In this document: one piece after another, positions 53,420-63,371 of the stretch
How positions within the stretch are numbered: position 1 is the first letter of the stretch
How the letters are laid out: every line of letters starts with the position of its first letter
Assembly: GCA_030596395.1 (NCBI GenBank)
Contig: JAUVKF010000002.1
Coordinates: 1 to 64,000, forward strand
DNA from: Chlorobiota bacterium
Lineage (GTDB): Bacteria > Bacteroidota > Bacteroidia > Bacteroidales > F082
Length of the DNA stretch: 64,000 nt
Direction of reading: 5' to 3'
Position numbers and translations under genes: made by a program
Notes under the pieces: model-generated
Database searches by the model: none
What the model was told of the DNA's origin: nothing
The model's input: the letters and a program-made list of their open reading frames with translations, nothing else

Positions 53420-55324
53420 TTATTTGAGATTTACAGTCTCAATTTCTTCAAGTGTATCAGGGTTGATTACTTTCATTTTTACGGTATTGCCGTCAATATA
53501 AATCAGGTTTAGTGCGTATTGTGTTGAAAACATTTCAACATAACTGCTCCAGGGCAAATCTTCCTGGCCATAATATGGGGCTCCTGCAGAACCATTAGTG
53601 ATCTGCCAGATTGACCGGGAAATTTTTAATTTTTTACCCGAATAATATTCAGGGTAAATAGATGTTTTTTTGGTAATTTTTAAACGGCTGTAATTGTGCT
53701 CATCACCACAAAGAAGTGCCACAACTTTAGTGCTTTTGTTTATGATAATGTTTAGAAACTCATCCCTGCGCTCAATAATTCCTTTTTCAACCGGAATCCC
53801 TGCTACTGTTGGCCGTACTCGGTTATTACCACCATACCACATATCATCTTTTGAATGTCCGCCATTTGGGAAGGGTGGTGTATGAATGGTAACAAAAACA
53901 TGATCAATATTTGAATCATTTTCTAACAAATCAATTGTTTGTTTCAGCCAATTGAGTTGATTGTCCATGATATAACCATGCGGATTGCCACCAATTTCGG
54001 GAATTTTATAGGTAGAGGGTGTATACCAGTAATTTGAGTTAAGGACAACAATCGCAGTATTTCCATGTGTATAGTAGAATACGTTTTCCTTATAAGACGG
54101 AAAATTTTGTTTCGAAAGATCAGGATCATAGGCAGCACCATCCTCGCTTTCGGGACCATTTATGGGGTTTACAAAATTGTTTGCAAAAATTCTCTCGGCA
54201 GAATTTGTCTGAAATGGGAATTTATCAACCTGAACGCCATATTTTGATTCGCCCTTAAAAATAGTTACCACAGCTTCGTGGTTCCCAAATCCCACATTAA
54301 AAGGTATATAATGCCAGAAAGACTGAAGGTTTCTTTTCCAGTTAACGAATTGTAAATTTGTTTCATCAATACTATGTGAGCAACCGTTTATCATATCGCC
54401 TGTAAACTGAAAAAATGACGCCTCGTATTTTACTGCCAATGCAGCCATTTTTTTCATGATATATGCATTGGTTCCATAGATGTCACGTTCACCACCGCCT
54501 TGTCCTGCCCTGGAATCACTTGCAAAAGCAAAGACGTATGCTTGTCTGCTACCAGGTTTAGGAGCTGTTTTAAATTGATACTTTTCAGAATAATTGCCAT
54601 ATGAAACGACATATTCATATGTTGAATCGGCAATGAGATGATGAACATTAATTTCGTGGTAGATATCGCCCATCGGATTCATCATTCGGCTTTGGGCCCT
54701 GTATTCACGATTATTAACAACAACAAACGGGCTGCAGGGCTTATTTGTTTTTAAAGAAATGGTTGCGCCCTGATCAGAAACCTTATTAACAAATGGTCCT
54801 TCAATAATTGATAAGCCGACTTTGAAAGGCCCTTTTCCTTCGATATTTAGTTGACCATCGTAAATAATTCTGCCAAAATTATTAACAATCCGGTATCCCA
54901 ACTTTGAAGTCCCCGTTTCCTCCCATCCGCCAATATCATATTTGCCTTTTAATACCGCAATATTAACTAAAGCTCTTCCGTTACTGATTTTTGCTCTTCT
55001 TTTGAAATACACAACCTGGGGATGTTTTGGTAACTCTTTTGAATAAAGTCCGTAGTAAATGATACCGCTAAAATGTTCGTTCTTAAAATCGAAAAGCAGA
55101 CCCTCAATTGTTCCTTCTGGTGTAATTTGAATGTTTGACAATGTGTAAAAAGGATGTTTATCAATCTGTTTACCACCGTTAAATGTAAGAGTTCCTTCAT
55201 TATCAGGAACAATATTTGAGAAAACAATCGGGATTTGATTGTATGCTTTTTTTACTACTTCACTTTGAGCTAACACACATATGTTTATTAATATTAATGA
55301 ACATAGTATCGAATATTGGCGCAT
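53420..55324 (-). CDS. Secreted metallophosphoesterase (purple acid phosphatase-like)
   Basis: 634 residues. A signal peptide (about 1-18) is followed by an N-terminal beta region of about 230 residues ending in a fibronectin-like segment (KVSDQGATISLKTNKPCSPF). The calcineurin-like domain follows: AFASDSRAGQGGG (motif D.R), FQFTGDMINGCSHS (GD), GFGNHEAV (GNHE), VTIHTPPFPNGGHSKDD (H) and LLCGDEHNYSRL (GDxHxY/R). The first Asp-x-His is Asp-x-Arg here. It probably acts on organic phosphate esters in the periplasm or outside the cell. A TAAATTTG box lies on the minus strand at 55345-55352. It is divergent from the polysaccharide locus. Confidence 0.87.
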   Translation of the reverse strand: MRQYSILCSLILINICVLAQSEVVKKAYNQIPIVFSNIVPDNEGTLTFNGGKQIDKHPFYTLSNIQITPEGTIEGLLFDFKNEHFSGIIYYGLYSKELPKHPQVVYFKRRAKISNGRALVNIAVLKGKYDIGGWEETGTSKLGYRIVNNFGRIIYDGQLNIEGKGPFKVGLSIIEGPFVNKVSDQGATISLKTNKPCSPFVVVNNREYRAQSRMMNPMGDIYHEINVHHLIADSTYEYVVSYGNYSEKYQFKTAPKPGSRQAYVFAFASDSRAGQGGGERDIYGTNAYIMKKMAALAVKYEASFFQFTGDMINGCSHSIDETNLQFVNWKRNLQSFWHYIPFNVGFGNHEAVVTIFKGESKYGVQVDKFPFQTNSAERIFANNFVNPINGPESEDGAAYDPDLSKQNFPSYKENVFYYTHGNTAIVVLNSNYWYTPSTYKIPEIGGNPHGYIMDNQLNWLKQTIDLLENDSNIDHVFVTIHTPPFPNGGHSKDDMWYGGNNRVRPTVAGIPVEKGIIERRDEFLNIIINKSTKVVALLCGDEHNYSRLKITKKTSIYPEYYSGKKLKISRSIWQITNGSAGAPYYGQEDLPWSSYVEMFSTQYALNLIYIDGNTVKMKVINPDTLEEIETVNLK

Positions 55325-55449
55325 TTTGATTTTCTTTGATTATTCAAATTTAATAAGATTATAATTATTACACAGGATTTATTGAATTTGAAAAAGTTAG
55401 ATTATATTGTATTGAAAGAAAAACATCTATCGGACATAACCGTTTTTTC

Positions 55450-55479
55450 TTTGAAATTTAAAAAGATAACCTAAATTTG
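55450..55479 (+). promoter_or_regulatory. Strong candidate promoter of the polysaccharide locus: TTTG - 18 - TAAATTTG
   Basis: TTTG at 55450-55453 and TAAATTTG at 55472-55479 both match the Bacteroidota -33/-7 consensus exactly, with an 18-base spacer. The first gene of the export/biosynthesis locus starts 63 bases downstream. The leader between them could host antitermination, but no clear hairpin was found. Confidence 0.6.
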
Positions 55480-55542
55480 CCTGCGATAAAATCAACTTGA
55501 GATTATACACAAAACATCAATTCATATTATAACTAAAATTTG

Positions 55543-56340
55543 ATGAAAAAACATTTTCTTAAACTTTCCAAGTCATTCATTTGGGTTAGTCTTGCAGCAG
55601 TTTTGTTGTCATCATGCGTTCCTTTAAAGAAAACTGCCTATTTACGCATTGTAGATGATGCTGACACAGTTTCCACATTCGTAAATGAAAGAAAGATTGA
55701 TTACCGAATGCAACCTGGTGATAACCTGTATATCAGGGTTGTTACCCTTGATGCCACTACAACTCTTTTATTAAACCCGCTTATGATGGGTGGTGGTGGC
55801 TCTGTTGCTACAAATGATGCCGGCATATACCTCATGAGTTATACTGTAAATGAAGCTGGGTATCTTGATTTTCCGATGATTGGCGAAATCTTTGTTCGAA
55901 ACATGAATGTTGAAGAGATAAAAGAAGAGATAACAGAAAAATTAAAAGAGTATTTAAGAGAACTTGTTGTTGTTGTTAAACTGGTCAATTACAATATTAC
56001 CCTTCTTGGGGAGGTTGAGGCTCCTGGCCAGTATAAAGTTTACCAAACAGACATAAACTTGTTTGAAGCAATTTCAATGGCGCGCGACATGACCGATTTT
56101 GCCAATGCACAAAAAGTGTCAGTCATCCGGCAAACAAAAACAGGAACCACAGTTGAGATGCTCGACATGACAAAAAGATCCATATTGTCATCAGATTATT
56201 TTTATTTAAAACCAAATGATATTGTTTACGTTAGACCTGTTAAAGGAAAACAATTTACGTTTGCCCAATTTCCTTATGGGGTAATTTTTGGTTTTCTTTC
56301 AACGACAATTTTATTACTTAATTATTTTCAGACTAACTAA
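55543..56340 (+). CDS. Wza-like polysaccharide export lipoprotein
   Basis: 265 residues from the ATG at 55543 (a TTG lies directly before it). The lipoprotein signal is LLSSC (Cys25 or nearby). The Poly_export domain (about 55-150) has DYRMQPGDNLYIRVVTLD and NEAGYLDFPMIGEIFVRNMN with VEEIKEEITEKLKEYL. A SLBB-like segment follows (about 155-240), VKLVNYNITLLGEVEAPGQY with DFANAQKVSVIRQ. A C-terminal hydrophobic helix is at about 245-262. It forms the outer-membrane exit pore for capsular or exopolysaccharide. It is followed after 12 bases by the Wzc-like kinase. Confidence 0.93.
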   Translation: MKKHFLKLSKSFIWVSLAAVLLSSCVPLKKTAYLRIVDDADTVSTFVNERKIDYRMQPGDNLYIRVVTLDATTTLLLNPLMMGGGGSVATNDAGIYLMSYTVNEAGYLDFPMIGEIFVRNMNVEEIKEEITEKLKEYLRELVVVVKLVNYNITLLGEVEAPGQYKVYQTDINLFEAISMARDMTDFANAQKVSVIRQTKTGTTVEMLDMTKRSILSSDYFYLKPNDIVYVRPVKGKQFTFAQFPYGVIFGFLSTTILLLNYFQTN

Positions 56341-56352
56341 TTTATTTAAACA

Positions 56353-58815
56353 ATGGCAGGGGATAGAATCGAAGGAATTCAGCATCAGGAAGAAAGCATA
56401 GATATAAAAGTAATATTTTTAAAATTAGCCAGATATTGGTATTTATTTGCACTTACAATATTTGTTGCCATTTCGGTTGCGTTTTTATTTAACAAATACA
56501 CCAGCCCGGTTTACGAGGTAAACGCAAGCGTGCTGGTTGAAACAGAAAAAAGTATTGACGCCAGTGCAATGATTGGAATTGGCGGGGCACTTTCATCAGG
56601 ATATGAAATTTCTAATGAAATAGGAAAATTGACCTCCTTTTCGCTTATTTACCGGACTATTAAAAATTTAGATTTTGAGGTTTCTTATTTTATAGACGAG
56701 GGTCTTGTTAAAACAGAGCTTTATCAAAGGGCGCCGTTTGAAATTATATTTGATACCACAGTACCCCAGGCGGTAGGCTTATCTTATAAATTGACTTTTA
56801 TCAATAATAATGAGTTTCTGCTTGAAGCTGAAGCTGATTTAATTAAAAAATACGATTTTTCTAAAACAGAGTTTGGTTCTGAAATTTTTGAACAAATAGC
56901 CTGGAGCAGAAACTATCGGTTTGGTGACATAGTACAAAATCCCTATAACACTTTCCAGATTGTACTAAATGAAAGATTTAATTCAAATGAAGATATTAAT
57001 AATATTTACACCTTTATTTTTACTGATTATTTTAGTTTGGCCCAGCGATTCCGGGGTGTTGAGATAGAGCCTATTGAAAGAGAATCTTCACTTTTAAATA
57101 TTAAATTTAAAACAAACAATGTTTTAAAAGGAGTAAACTTTCTGAATCGGTATGTTGATACTTATTTAAATCAAAGTCTTGATAAGAAAAATCAGATAGC
57201 GGAGAGCACCATTATTTTTATTGAAAACCAACTTGAAATTATAGCCGATACATTAGAAAGTGCTGAATCCGACCTCCAAAACTTCCAATCATCCAGAGAA
57301 GTTATGGATGTGGGTATGCAATCTGGTATCGTTTTTCAAGGAATTGAAGATTTACAAAATCAAAAAGCAGAGCTTATAGTAAAATCCAATTACTACACTA
57401 ATTTAAGGCATTATATCCAAAGTAATTCTGAAAATTTAGATGCGTTAGTTGCTCCATCTGCAATGGGTATCGAAGACCCTGTTTTAAATAAACTAGTTGC
57501 CGAGTTAATAAACCTGTACAATACAAAAGCAGAACAACTGCTATACTCAACCGAAAAAAGCCCAACAGTAATAGCAATAAATAATCATATTCGGAATACA
57601 CAGTTGGCGATTATTGAAAACATGAATAATATCATTAAGAATTCGGATCAGGCTCTCAGGGTTATTAACGACAGGATTAACGTGTATGTTGATAAAGCGC
57701 GGTTTTTGCCGGTCACACAAAGAGAAATGCTCAATTACCAGCGATCGTATAATCTTGCGGATGAAATCTATACATTTCTATTAAACAAACGTACTGAGGC
57801 ACAAATTACTAAAGCATCAAATGCGCCTGATAATGAAATTATTGATTATGCAATGGTTGAAATAAATCAACAGGTATATCCGAAAAAATCGCTTAATTAT
57901 TTAATTGCCCTTGTACTTGGCCTTGCGTTTCCGGTACTGTATGTATTAGGGAAAGAATACTTTAACGACACGATTGTTGAAAGAAAAGACATAGAAAATA
58001 TTACCAACCTCCCCATCATTGGTCAAATTTTGCATTCCAACAAGAAAACTGAGCTGGTTGTTGTGGAGTCGCCAAAGTCCAGTATTAGTGAATCTTTCCG
58101 ATCGTTAAGGACAAACATCCAATACATGTCCAAAGGAAAATCGAAAAATACGATTATGGTAACCGCTGATATGGTTGGCGTTGGGAAAACCTTTATCGCT
58201 ATCAACATTGCCTGTATCTATGCGCAATATGGAAAAAAGACAATTTTGCTAGGATTCGACCTGAGAAAACCCAAGATTTACCAGGAGTTTGGACTTTCCA
58301 ATAAAGCCGGATTGACATCTTATCTTATTAACAAAGCATCTTTAGAAGAAATAATTCAACCATCTGTTAAAGTTGATAATCTTGATATCATTCTTTCCGG
58401 GCCGGTTCCACCAAATCCGGCAGAACTTATTGCTTCTGATAAAACTACCGAATTGTTTTCCAGGTTACGTGAATTATATGATTATATCATCATAGATACT
58501 CCACCAGTTGGGCTTGTAACAGATGCTTTTCTGTTGTATGACCATTCTGATGTTAACATATTTTTAATTCGACAAAACTTTTCGCATAAAAAAGTTTTGG
58601 CCACAATTATGAAAGACATCGAAACACGAAATATGAAAATGAATGTGGTAGTAAATGATATAAAAATGTCCGGAGGTTATGGTTATGGTTATGGTTATGG
58701 CTATGGTTATGGCTACGGTTATGGCTACGGTTATGGCTACGGTTATGGCTATTATACAGATGATAAGCCAGAGAAGAAAAAATCATTTACAAAGCGACTA
58801 TTTAATAAACTTTAG
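56353..58815 (+). CDS. Wzc-like polysaccharide co-polymerase/BY-tyrosine kinase with Gly-Tyr repeat tail
   Basis: 820 residues. The N-terminal Wzz domain begins with TM1 (about 33-53) and a periplasmic region with coiled coils and a GNVR-like segment (about 450-490, PVTQREMLNYQRSYNLADEI). TM2 is at about 515-533. The cytoplasmic BY-kinase has Walker A TADMVGVGKTFIA (GxGKT at 609-613), A' LLGFDLRKP and Walker B YDYIIIDTPP. The C-terminus has 13 consecutive Gly-Tyr units (775-800) and YTDD, then a basic tail. Tyrosine clusters of this kind are autophosphorylated in Wzc and control chain length and export. The repeat DNA is an in-frame hexanucleotide tract. Confidence 0.94.
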   Translation: MAGDRIEGIQHQEESIDIKVIFLKLARYWYLFALTIFVAISVAFLFNKYTSPVYEVNASVLVETEKSIDASAMIGIGGALSSGYEISNEIGKLTSFSLIYRTIKNLDFEVSYFIDEGLVKTELYQRAPFEIIFDTTVPQAVGLSYKLTFINNNEFLLEAEADLIKKYDFSKTEFGSEIFEQIAWSRNYRFGDIVQNPYNTFQIVLNERFNSNEDINNIYTFIFTDYFSLAQRFRGVEIEPIERESSLLNIKFKTNNVLKGVNFLNRYVDTYLNQSLDKKNQIAESTIIFIENQLEIIADTLESAESDLQNFQSSREVMDVGMQSGIVFQGIEDLQNQKAELIVKSNYYTNLRHYIQSNSENLDALVAPSAMGIEDPVLNKLVAELINLYNTKAEQLLYSTEKSPTVIAINNHIRNTQLAIIENMNNIIKNSDQALRVINDRINVYVDKARFLPVTQREMLNYQRSYNLADEIYTFLLNKRTEAQITKASNAPDNEIIDYAMVEINQQVYPKKSLNYLIALVLGLAFPVLYVLGKEYFNDTIVERKDIENITNLPIIGQILHSNKKTELVVVESPKSSISESFRSLRTNIQYMSKGKSKNTIMVTADMVGVGKTFIAINIACIYAQYGKKTILLGFDLRKPKIYQEFGLSNKAGLTSYLINKASLEEIIQPSVKVDNLDIILSGPVPPNPAELIASDKTTELFSRLRELYDYIIIDTPPVGLVTDAFLLYDHSDVNIFLIRQNFSHKKVLATIMKDIETRNMKMNVVVNDIKMSGGYGYGYGYGYGYGYGYGYGYGYGYGYYTDDKPEKKKSFTKRLFNKL
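58675..58752 (+). repeat. 13-copy GGYTAY hexanucleotide tract coding Gly-Tyr
   Basis: Thirteen units of GGTTAT or GGCTAY follow without interruption, arranged partly as a 12-base GGTTATGGCTAC period. Each unit codes Gly-Tyr in the Wzc-like kinase. Gain or loss of units keeps the frame and would change the number of phosphorylatable tyrosines. Confidence 0.9.
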
Positions 58816-58833
58816 TAAACTCACCGTCCTCGT

Positions 58834-59784
58834 ATGTCAAATAAACAAACCAAGAAATTTGCTCTTATAGGTGCTGCCGGTTATATTGCCCCAAGGCACA
58901 TGAGGGCCATCAAAGAAACCGGAAACGAACTGGTTGCGGCACTCGACCCTTTTGATAGCGTTGGTATTATTGATAGTTTTTTCCCGGATGCAGACTTTTT
59001 TATTGAGCCTGAACGATTTGACAGGCACCTTGATAAGCTAAGGAGATTTGGGGAAAAACCGGTGGATTATGTAAGCATATGTTCCCCAAATTTTTTACAT
59101 GATGCCCATATCAGGCTGGCATTGAGGAACGATGCACATGCTATTTGTGAAAAACCCCTACTGCTTAATCCCTGGAATATAAATGGGCTGGAAGAAATAG
59201 AAAGGGAAACAGGTAAAAGGATTTACAATATTTTACAATTGCGATTTCATCCATCTATTATTGCATTAAAAGAAAAGTTTGATTCCTTAACTGATGATAA
59301 AATACATGATATTGAATTGACGTATATAACTTCTCGGGGAAAATGGTATTTCTATTCATGGAAAGGAGAATTGAAAAAATCAGGTGGAGTGGTTACTAAT
59401 ATCGGTATTCATTTTTTTGATATGCTGAGCTGGATTTTTGGTGAAGCAAAGAGCAGTAAAGTTCATCTATCAGAAGAAAATAAAGCTTCTGGATTATTGG
59501 GACTCAAAAAAGCGAATGTTAAATGGTTTCTTAGTTTAGACAAGAATGATCTTCCAAAAAAAATCAAGGAAAAAGGTCAATCAACATATCGCTCAATTTC
59601 AATTGATAAAAAAGAAATAGAATTTAGTACTGGGTTCACCGATTTGCATACTTTTAGTTATCAGGACATTCTAGGTGGCAAAGGCTTTGGTATTTCAGAT
59701 TCCATAAATAGTATTGAAATTGCTCATATGATTCGCAATCAGAAGCCCATTGGTAAAAGAGGTGAACACCACCCTTTAATATAA
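58834..59784 (+). CDS. UDP-sugar oxidoreductase of the WlbA/WbpB type (Gfo/Idh/MocA family)
   Basis: 316 residues. The Rossmann start FALIGAAGYIAPRHMRAIKE is characteristic of WlbA/WbpB, not of generic GFO/IDH enzymes. It is followed by LVAALDPFDSVGIIDSFFPD, DYVSICSPNFLHDAHIRLAL, the catalytic CEKPLLLNPWN, and YNILQLRFHPSI. These enzymes oxidise the 3-position of UDP-N-acetylglucosaminuronate on the way to di-N-acetylated mannuronate-type sugars found in O-antigens and capsules. The rest of that pathway (WbpE/D/A homologues) would be expected to the right of the window. It lies 18 bases after the Wzc-like gene. Confidence 0.88.
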   Translation: MSNKQTKKFALIGAAGYIAPRHMRAIKETGNELVAALDPFDSVGIIDSFFPDADFFIEPERFDRHLDKLRRFGEKPVDYVSICSPNFLHDAHIRLALRNDAHAICEKPLLLNPWNINGLEEIERETGKRIYNILQLRFHPSIIALKEKFDSLTDDKIHDIELTYITSRGKWYFYSWKGELKKSGGVVTNIGIHFFDMLSWIFGEAKSSKVHLSEENKASGLLGLKKANVKWFLSLDKNDLPKKIKEKGQSTYRSISIDKKEIEFSTGFTDLHTFSYQDILGGKGFGISDSINSIEIAHMIRNQKPIGKRGEHHPLI

Positions 59785-59824
59785 CCCGCATTATTTCCTG
59801 TTTAATTAAAAGTTGATAATTACT

Positions 59825-60322
59825 GTGAAAACCTGGTATGCAATTTACGTTAGGTCAAGAGCCGAAAAAAAAGTTGCTTCTGAATTATTACGGATGGATA
59901 TCGACCATTATTTACCGTTAAAAAAAGTATTAAAACAATGGAGCGACAGAAAAAAGTGGGTTGATGAACCTCTGTTCAAGTCATATATTTTTGTTTGCAT
60001 TGAACAAAAGGATTATTATTCGGTCCTCCAAATACAAGGTGCCGTAAAATATATCATTTTTGAAAATAAGGCTGTAGCAATTCCACCTCAGCAAATTGAT
60101 GCAATACGCTATTATTTAAGCGAAAAGACCCCTGAGGAAATTGATTCTTATCAATGGGAGAAGGGACAAAAGGTTGAAGTAATTTCAGGAAGCATGGCTG
60201 GTCTTGTTGGGAAGCTGATTGAAATAAAAGGAAAACATTGGCTTATTATTGAAATTGAAGCCATTGGGCACAGTTTAAATATAAAAATTCAAAAAAGTAA
60301 ATTAAAACCCCTATTATCATAA
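59825..60322 (+). CDS. NusG-like antiterminator of the UpxY type
   Basis: 165 residues from GTG 59825 (MKTWYAIYVRSRAEKKVASE); TTG 59813 would add four residues. The NGN domain has WYAIYVRSRAEKKV, HYLPLKKVLKQWSDRKKWV and LFKSYIFV. The C-terminal KOW domain has GQKVEVISGSMAGLVGKLIE. The size and the locus context fit the UpxY family, specialised NusG paralogues that promote read-through of long Bacteroidota polysaccharide operons. In Bacteroides, UpxY is usually the first gene of the locus; here it is fourth, after wza/wzc-like and wlbA-like genes. Confidence 0.85.
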   Translation: MKTWYAIYVRSRAEKKVASELLRMDIDHYLPLKKVLKQWSDRKKWVDEPLFKSYIFVCIEQKDYYSVLQIQGAVKYIIFENKAVAIPPQQIDAIRYYLSEKTPEEIDSYQWEKGQKVEVISGSMAGLVGKLIEIKGKHWLIIEIEAIGHSLNIKIQKSKLKPLLS

Positions 60323-60393
60323 AACGGGCTTACAATAGTAAAAACAGATTACCTTATCTTAGCCACAATTTTTTAATAAGAGATTAAATTATT

Positions 60394-61302
60394 ATGAATT
60401 CTTACAGTATAAATAACCTTAGGGAACTCGAGGCAGAATCCATCCACATCATAAGAGAAGTTGCAGCTGAATTTGAAAACCCTGTTATGCTATATTCAAT
60501 CGGAAAAGATTCATCTGTGATGGTGCGACTTGCTGAAAAAGCGTTTTATCCAGGAAAAGTCCCGTTTCCGCTGATGCATATCGACTCAAAATGGAAATTT
60601 AAAGAAATGGTTGAATTTCGCGATAAATATGCTAAAGAAAAAGGCTGGGATTTGATTGTTCATTACAACAAAGAAGGTTTTGAATCAGGGGTTGGTCCAT
60701 ATACACACGGAAGTAAGGTTCATACTGATATTATGAAAACGCAGGCCTTATTAGCCGGGTTGGATAAATATAAGTTTGATGCTGCATATGGTGGTGCCCG
60801 AAGGGATGAGGAAAAATCTCGTGCCAAAGAACGTATATTTTCATTCAGAGACCGACAGCATCAGTGGGATCCTAAAAACCAAAGGCCTGAATTATGGAAT
60901 ATTTATAATGCAAAAGTTCATAAGGGTGAATCTATTCGTGTATTTCCATTATCAAACTGGACTGAATTAGATATCTGGCAATACATACGCCTTGAAGAAA
61001 TTCCTATAGTTCCATTATATTATGCAAAAGAGCGGCCAATTGTTGAAGTAGATGGTCACCTTATTTTGACTGATGACGAAAGAATGCCTGAAGAATTAAG
61101 GAAAAAAGCAAAAATGAGGAAAGTTCGTTTTAGAACCTTAGGTTGTTATCCTTTAACAGGGGCTATTGATTCGGAAGCAGATACGATTGAAAAAATTGTT
61201 GAAGAAATGATGACAGTTACTAAATCGGAAAGAACAACAAGAGTTATTGATTTCGACCAGGAAGGATCAATGGAACAAAAGAAAAGAGAAGGTTACTTTT
61301 AA
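60394..61302 (+). CDS. cysD: Sulfate adenylyltransferase subunit 2
   Basis: 302 residues, standard CysD length. The PP-loop reads [20 protein letters not shown] (SxGKDS). Further conserved stretches are [65 protein letters not shown] and [14 protein letters not shown]. With CysN it makes adenosine 5'-phosphosulfate from sulfate and ATP. A possible -7 box, TATCTTAG, lies at 60355-60362. It is followed after 20 bases by cysN. Its place in a polysaccharide locus suggests sulfate donor supply for sugar sulfation, though assimilation is equally possible. Confidence 0.96.
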   Translation: MNSYSINNLRELEAESIHIIREVAAEFENPVMLYSIGKDSSVMVRLAEKAFYPGKVPFPLMHIDSKWKFKEMVEFRDKYAKEKGWDLIVHYNKEGFESGVGPYTHGSKVHTDIMKTQALLAGLDKYKFDAAYGGARRDEEKSRAKERIFSFRDRQHQWDPKNQRPELWNIYNAKVHKGESIRVFPLSNWTELDIWQYIRLEEIPIVPLYYAKERPIVEVDGHLILTDDERMPEELRKKAKMRKVRFRTLGCYPLTGAIDSEADTIEKIVEEMMTVTKSERTTRVIDFDQEGSMEQKKREGYF

Positions 61303-61322
61303 TTGAAAATTGTTTATTAGGC

Positions 61323-63230
61323 ATGGATATTAGAGAATATTTAGATCAGGATCAAAAAAAAGACTTACTCCGGTTACTCACCGCTGGGTCAGTAGATGAT
61401 GGCAAATCGACACTCATTGGGCGGCTATTGTTTGACAGTAAAAAATTATATGAGGACCAATTGACCGCATTACATCGTGACAGTAAAAGAATAGGACATG
61501 CCGGAGAGGATATTGATTATGCTTTATTGCTTGACGGCTTAAAAGCAGAAAGAGAACAGGGGATAACTATTGATGTAGCATACCGTTATTTCTCGACTGC
61601 AAAAAGAAAGTTTATTGTCGCCGATACACCTGGCCATGAACAATATACAAGAAATATGGTGACGGGAGCTTCAACAGCAAACCTTGCCATAATTTTAGTA
61701 GATGCCAGGCAGGGTGTAATTACCCAAACCAAACGGCATACTTTTATTGTTTCATTGTTGGGTATAAAGCATGTTGTACTCGCAGTAAACAAAATGGACC
61801 TGGTAGATTTTTCAGAGGATGTTTTCAATAAAATATGTGATGACTACAGGTCATTTGTTACGCAACTCGACATTCCCGATATTACTTTTATTCCAATGTC
61901 TGCCTTAAAAGGCGATAATGTAGTTGATGTTTCTGAACGCACTCCATGGTACCACGGTAAAAGTATGCTTGAATTTCTTGAAACAGTACATGTAAGCAGC
62001 GATAGAAACTTTGAAGAACTCAGGTACCCTGTACAATTTGTTGTCAGGCCATCATTGCATTATAGAGGTTTTACCTCGTCTATTGCATCTGGTGTAATTA
62101 GAAAAGAGGACGAAATAATGGTTCTCCCATCCCGGAAAACATCAAAAGTTACTACCATCACAACATCTGATGGTGAGGTTGATTATGCTTATCCGCCTCA
62201 GGCAGTATCAATTACCCTTGAAGATGAAATTGATATTTCCAGGGGAGACATGATCGTTCATCCAAACCATTTACCTAAAGTAGACCGTCATTTTGAAGCC
62301 ATGCTGGTTTGGATGGATGAAAAACCGATGAATCCTGATACACGATTTTTTATTAAACAAACAACCAATACGACAAAAGCACATCTTGATACCATCAGAT
62401 ACAAAATTGATGTTAACACACTTGAGAAATCAGAGGGTGATAAATTTTCCTTAAATGAAATAGGAAGGGTCATTATTACGACCAATAAACCGCTTTTCTT
62501 CGATCCCTATATGAAGAACAAAAACACAGGCTCGTTCGTCTTAATTGATCCTGTAACACATAAAACCTGTGCGGTAGGTATGATCATAGATCGGTTTACA
62601 GGAAAGGATCTGGAACTAACAATTTCAGGCGCCGATAAAGAAAAAATCCTAAAAGGTGAAAGCCTTATTAAACGAAAAGAGCGTACTAAACTATATAACC
62701 AAAAAAGTGCAACAATTTGGATTACCGGCTTACATGGTAGTGGCAAAAATGAACTTGCATACTTGCTGGAACGAAGACTATTTGATTTAGGCGCAACAAC
62801 AGTATTACTGGATGGCAAATCTACCCGATCAGGAATATCACGTGAATTAGACTTTACACCTGCTGACCGTGCTGAACACCTGAGGAGGATTGCGCATATT
62901 TCGAAATTATTAAATGACCAGGGAATTATTACGATCTGTTCCTTTATTTCACCTGATGATTCAATTCGCAAACAAGTTGCTGAAATTATTGGGAAAGAGA
63001 ACTTTTATATGGTTCATTTAAATGCCAACCTGGAGTATTGTCGGAAAAACGATGAATACGGATTATACAAAAAAGCCGATACAGGAGAATTAAAATACTT
63101 ACCCGGAGTTGATATGGATTTTGATATTCCAACAAATGCAGATTTAAATTTTACTCCCGAAAATAAAGAAGATAGCATTAAACAATTACTTGATTTCTTG
63201 TCAAATAATAAGATTTATCCGGCAGAATAA
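61323..63230 (+). CDS. cysN: CysN GTPase fused to APS-kinase-like (CysC) domain
   Basis: 635 residues. The N-terminal EF-Tu-like GTPase (about 1-230) has [32 protein letters not shown] and NKMDL. Beta-barrel domains run to about 430. The C-terminal APS-kinase-like domain (about 463-625) has [12 protein letters not shown] and the lid [18 protein letters not shown]. Its P-loop is GLHGSGKN (469-476), where family enzymes have GLSGSGKS/T. The segment normally DGDNVRHGL is DGKSTRSGI (497-505). The Walker Lys475 remains, but the Ser/Thr magnesium ligand and APS-binding Asp/Asn are changed. Sulfurylation of ATP is well supported; phosphorylation of APS to PAPS is doubtful. Confidence 0.93.
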   Translation: MDIREYLDQDQKKDLLRLLTAGSVDDGKSTLIGRLLFDSKKLYEDQLTALHRDSKRIGHAGEDIDYALLLDGLKAEREQGITIDVAYRYFSTAKRKFIVADTPGHEQYTRNMVTGASTANLAIILVDARQGVITQTKRHTFIVSLLGIKHVVLAVNKMDLVDFSEDVFNKICDDYRSFVTQLDIPDITFIPMSALKGDNVVDVSERTPWYHGKSMLEFLETVHVSSDRNFEELRYPVQFVVRPSLHYRGFTSSIASGVIRKEDEIMVLPSRKTSKVTTITTSDGEVDYAYPPQAVSITLEDEIDISRGDMIVHPNHLPKVDRHFEAMLVWMDEKPMNPDTRFFIKQTTNTTKAHLDTIRYKIDVNTLEKSEGDKFSLNEIGRVIITTNKPLFFDPYMKNKNTGSFVLIDPVTHKTCAVGMIIDRFTGKDLELTISGADKEKILKGESLIKRKERTKLYNQKSATIWITGLHGSGKNELAYLLERRLFDLGATTVLLDGKSTRSGISRELDFTPADRAEHLRRIAHISKLLNDQGIITICSFISPDDSIRKQVAEIIGKENFYMVHLNANLEYCRKNDEYGLYKKADTGELKYLPGVDMDFDIPTNADLNFTPENKEDSIKQLLDFLSNNKIYPAE

Positions 63231-63253
63231 AAAAGTTAAAGATTTGGTTTTGT

Positions 63254-63288
63254 AAAAAGATTGAGTAAATTTGTTGCTCAATCTTTTT
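63254..63288 (+). terminator. Rho-independent terminator after cysN
   Basis: AAAAAGATTGAG (63254-63265) pairs perfectly with CTCAATCTTTTT (63277-63288), an 11-base loop between. The T-run within the right arm completes an intrinsic terminator. It would end or attenuate transcription between cysN and the HTH gene, a possible target for the upstream UpxY-like factor. Confidence 0.72.
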
Positions 63289-63371
63289 AGTTATTTTACA
63301 TAACTAATTGACAAACAAATATTAACAGCTAAACGAAATTAATCTGATTTTAACCAAAATCTCACCTGGTT

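Noticed and set aside
58675-58752. CRISPR-like or non-coding tandem repeat
   Set aside because: The six-base units are contiguous without spacers and read in frame as Gly-Tyr inside the Wzc-like kinase. The other-frame open stretch there (58679-58870) is an artefact of the repeat.
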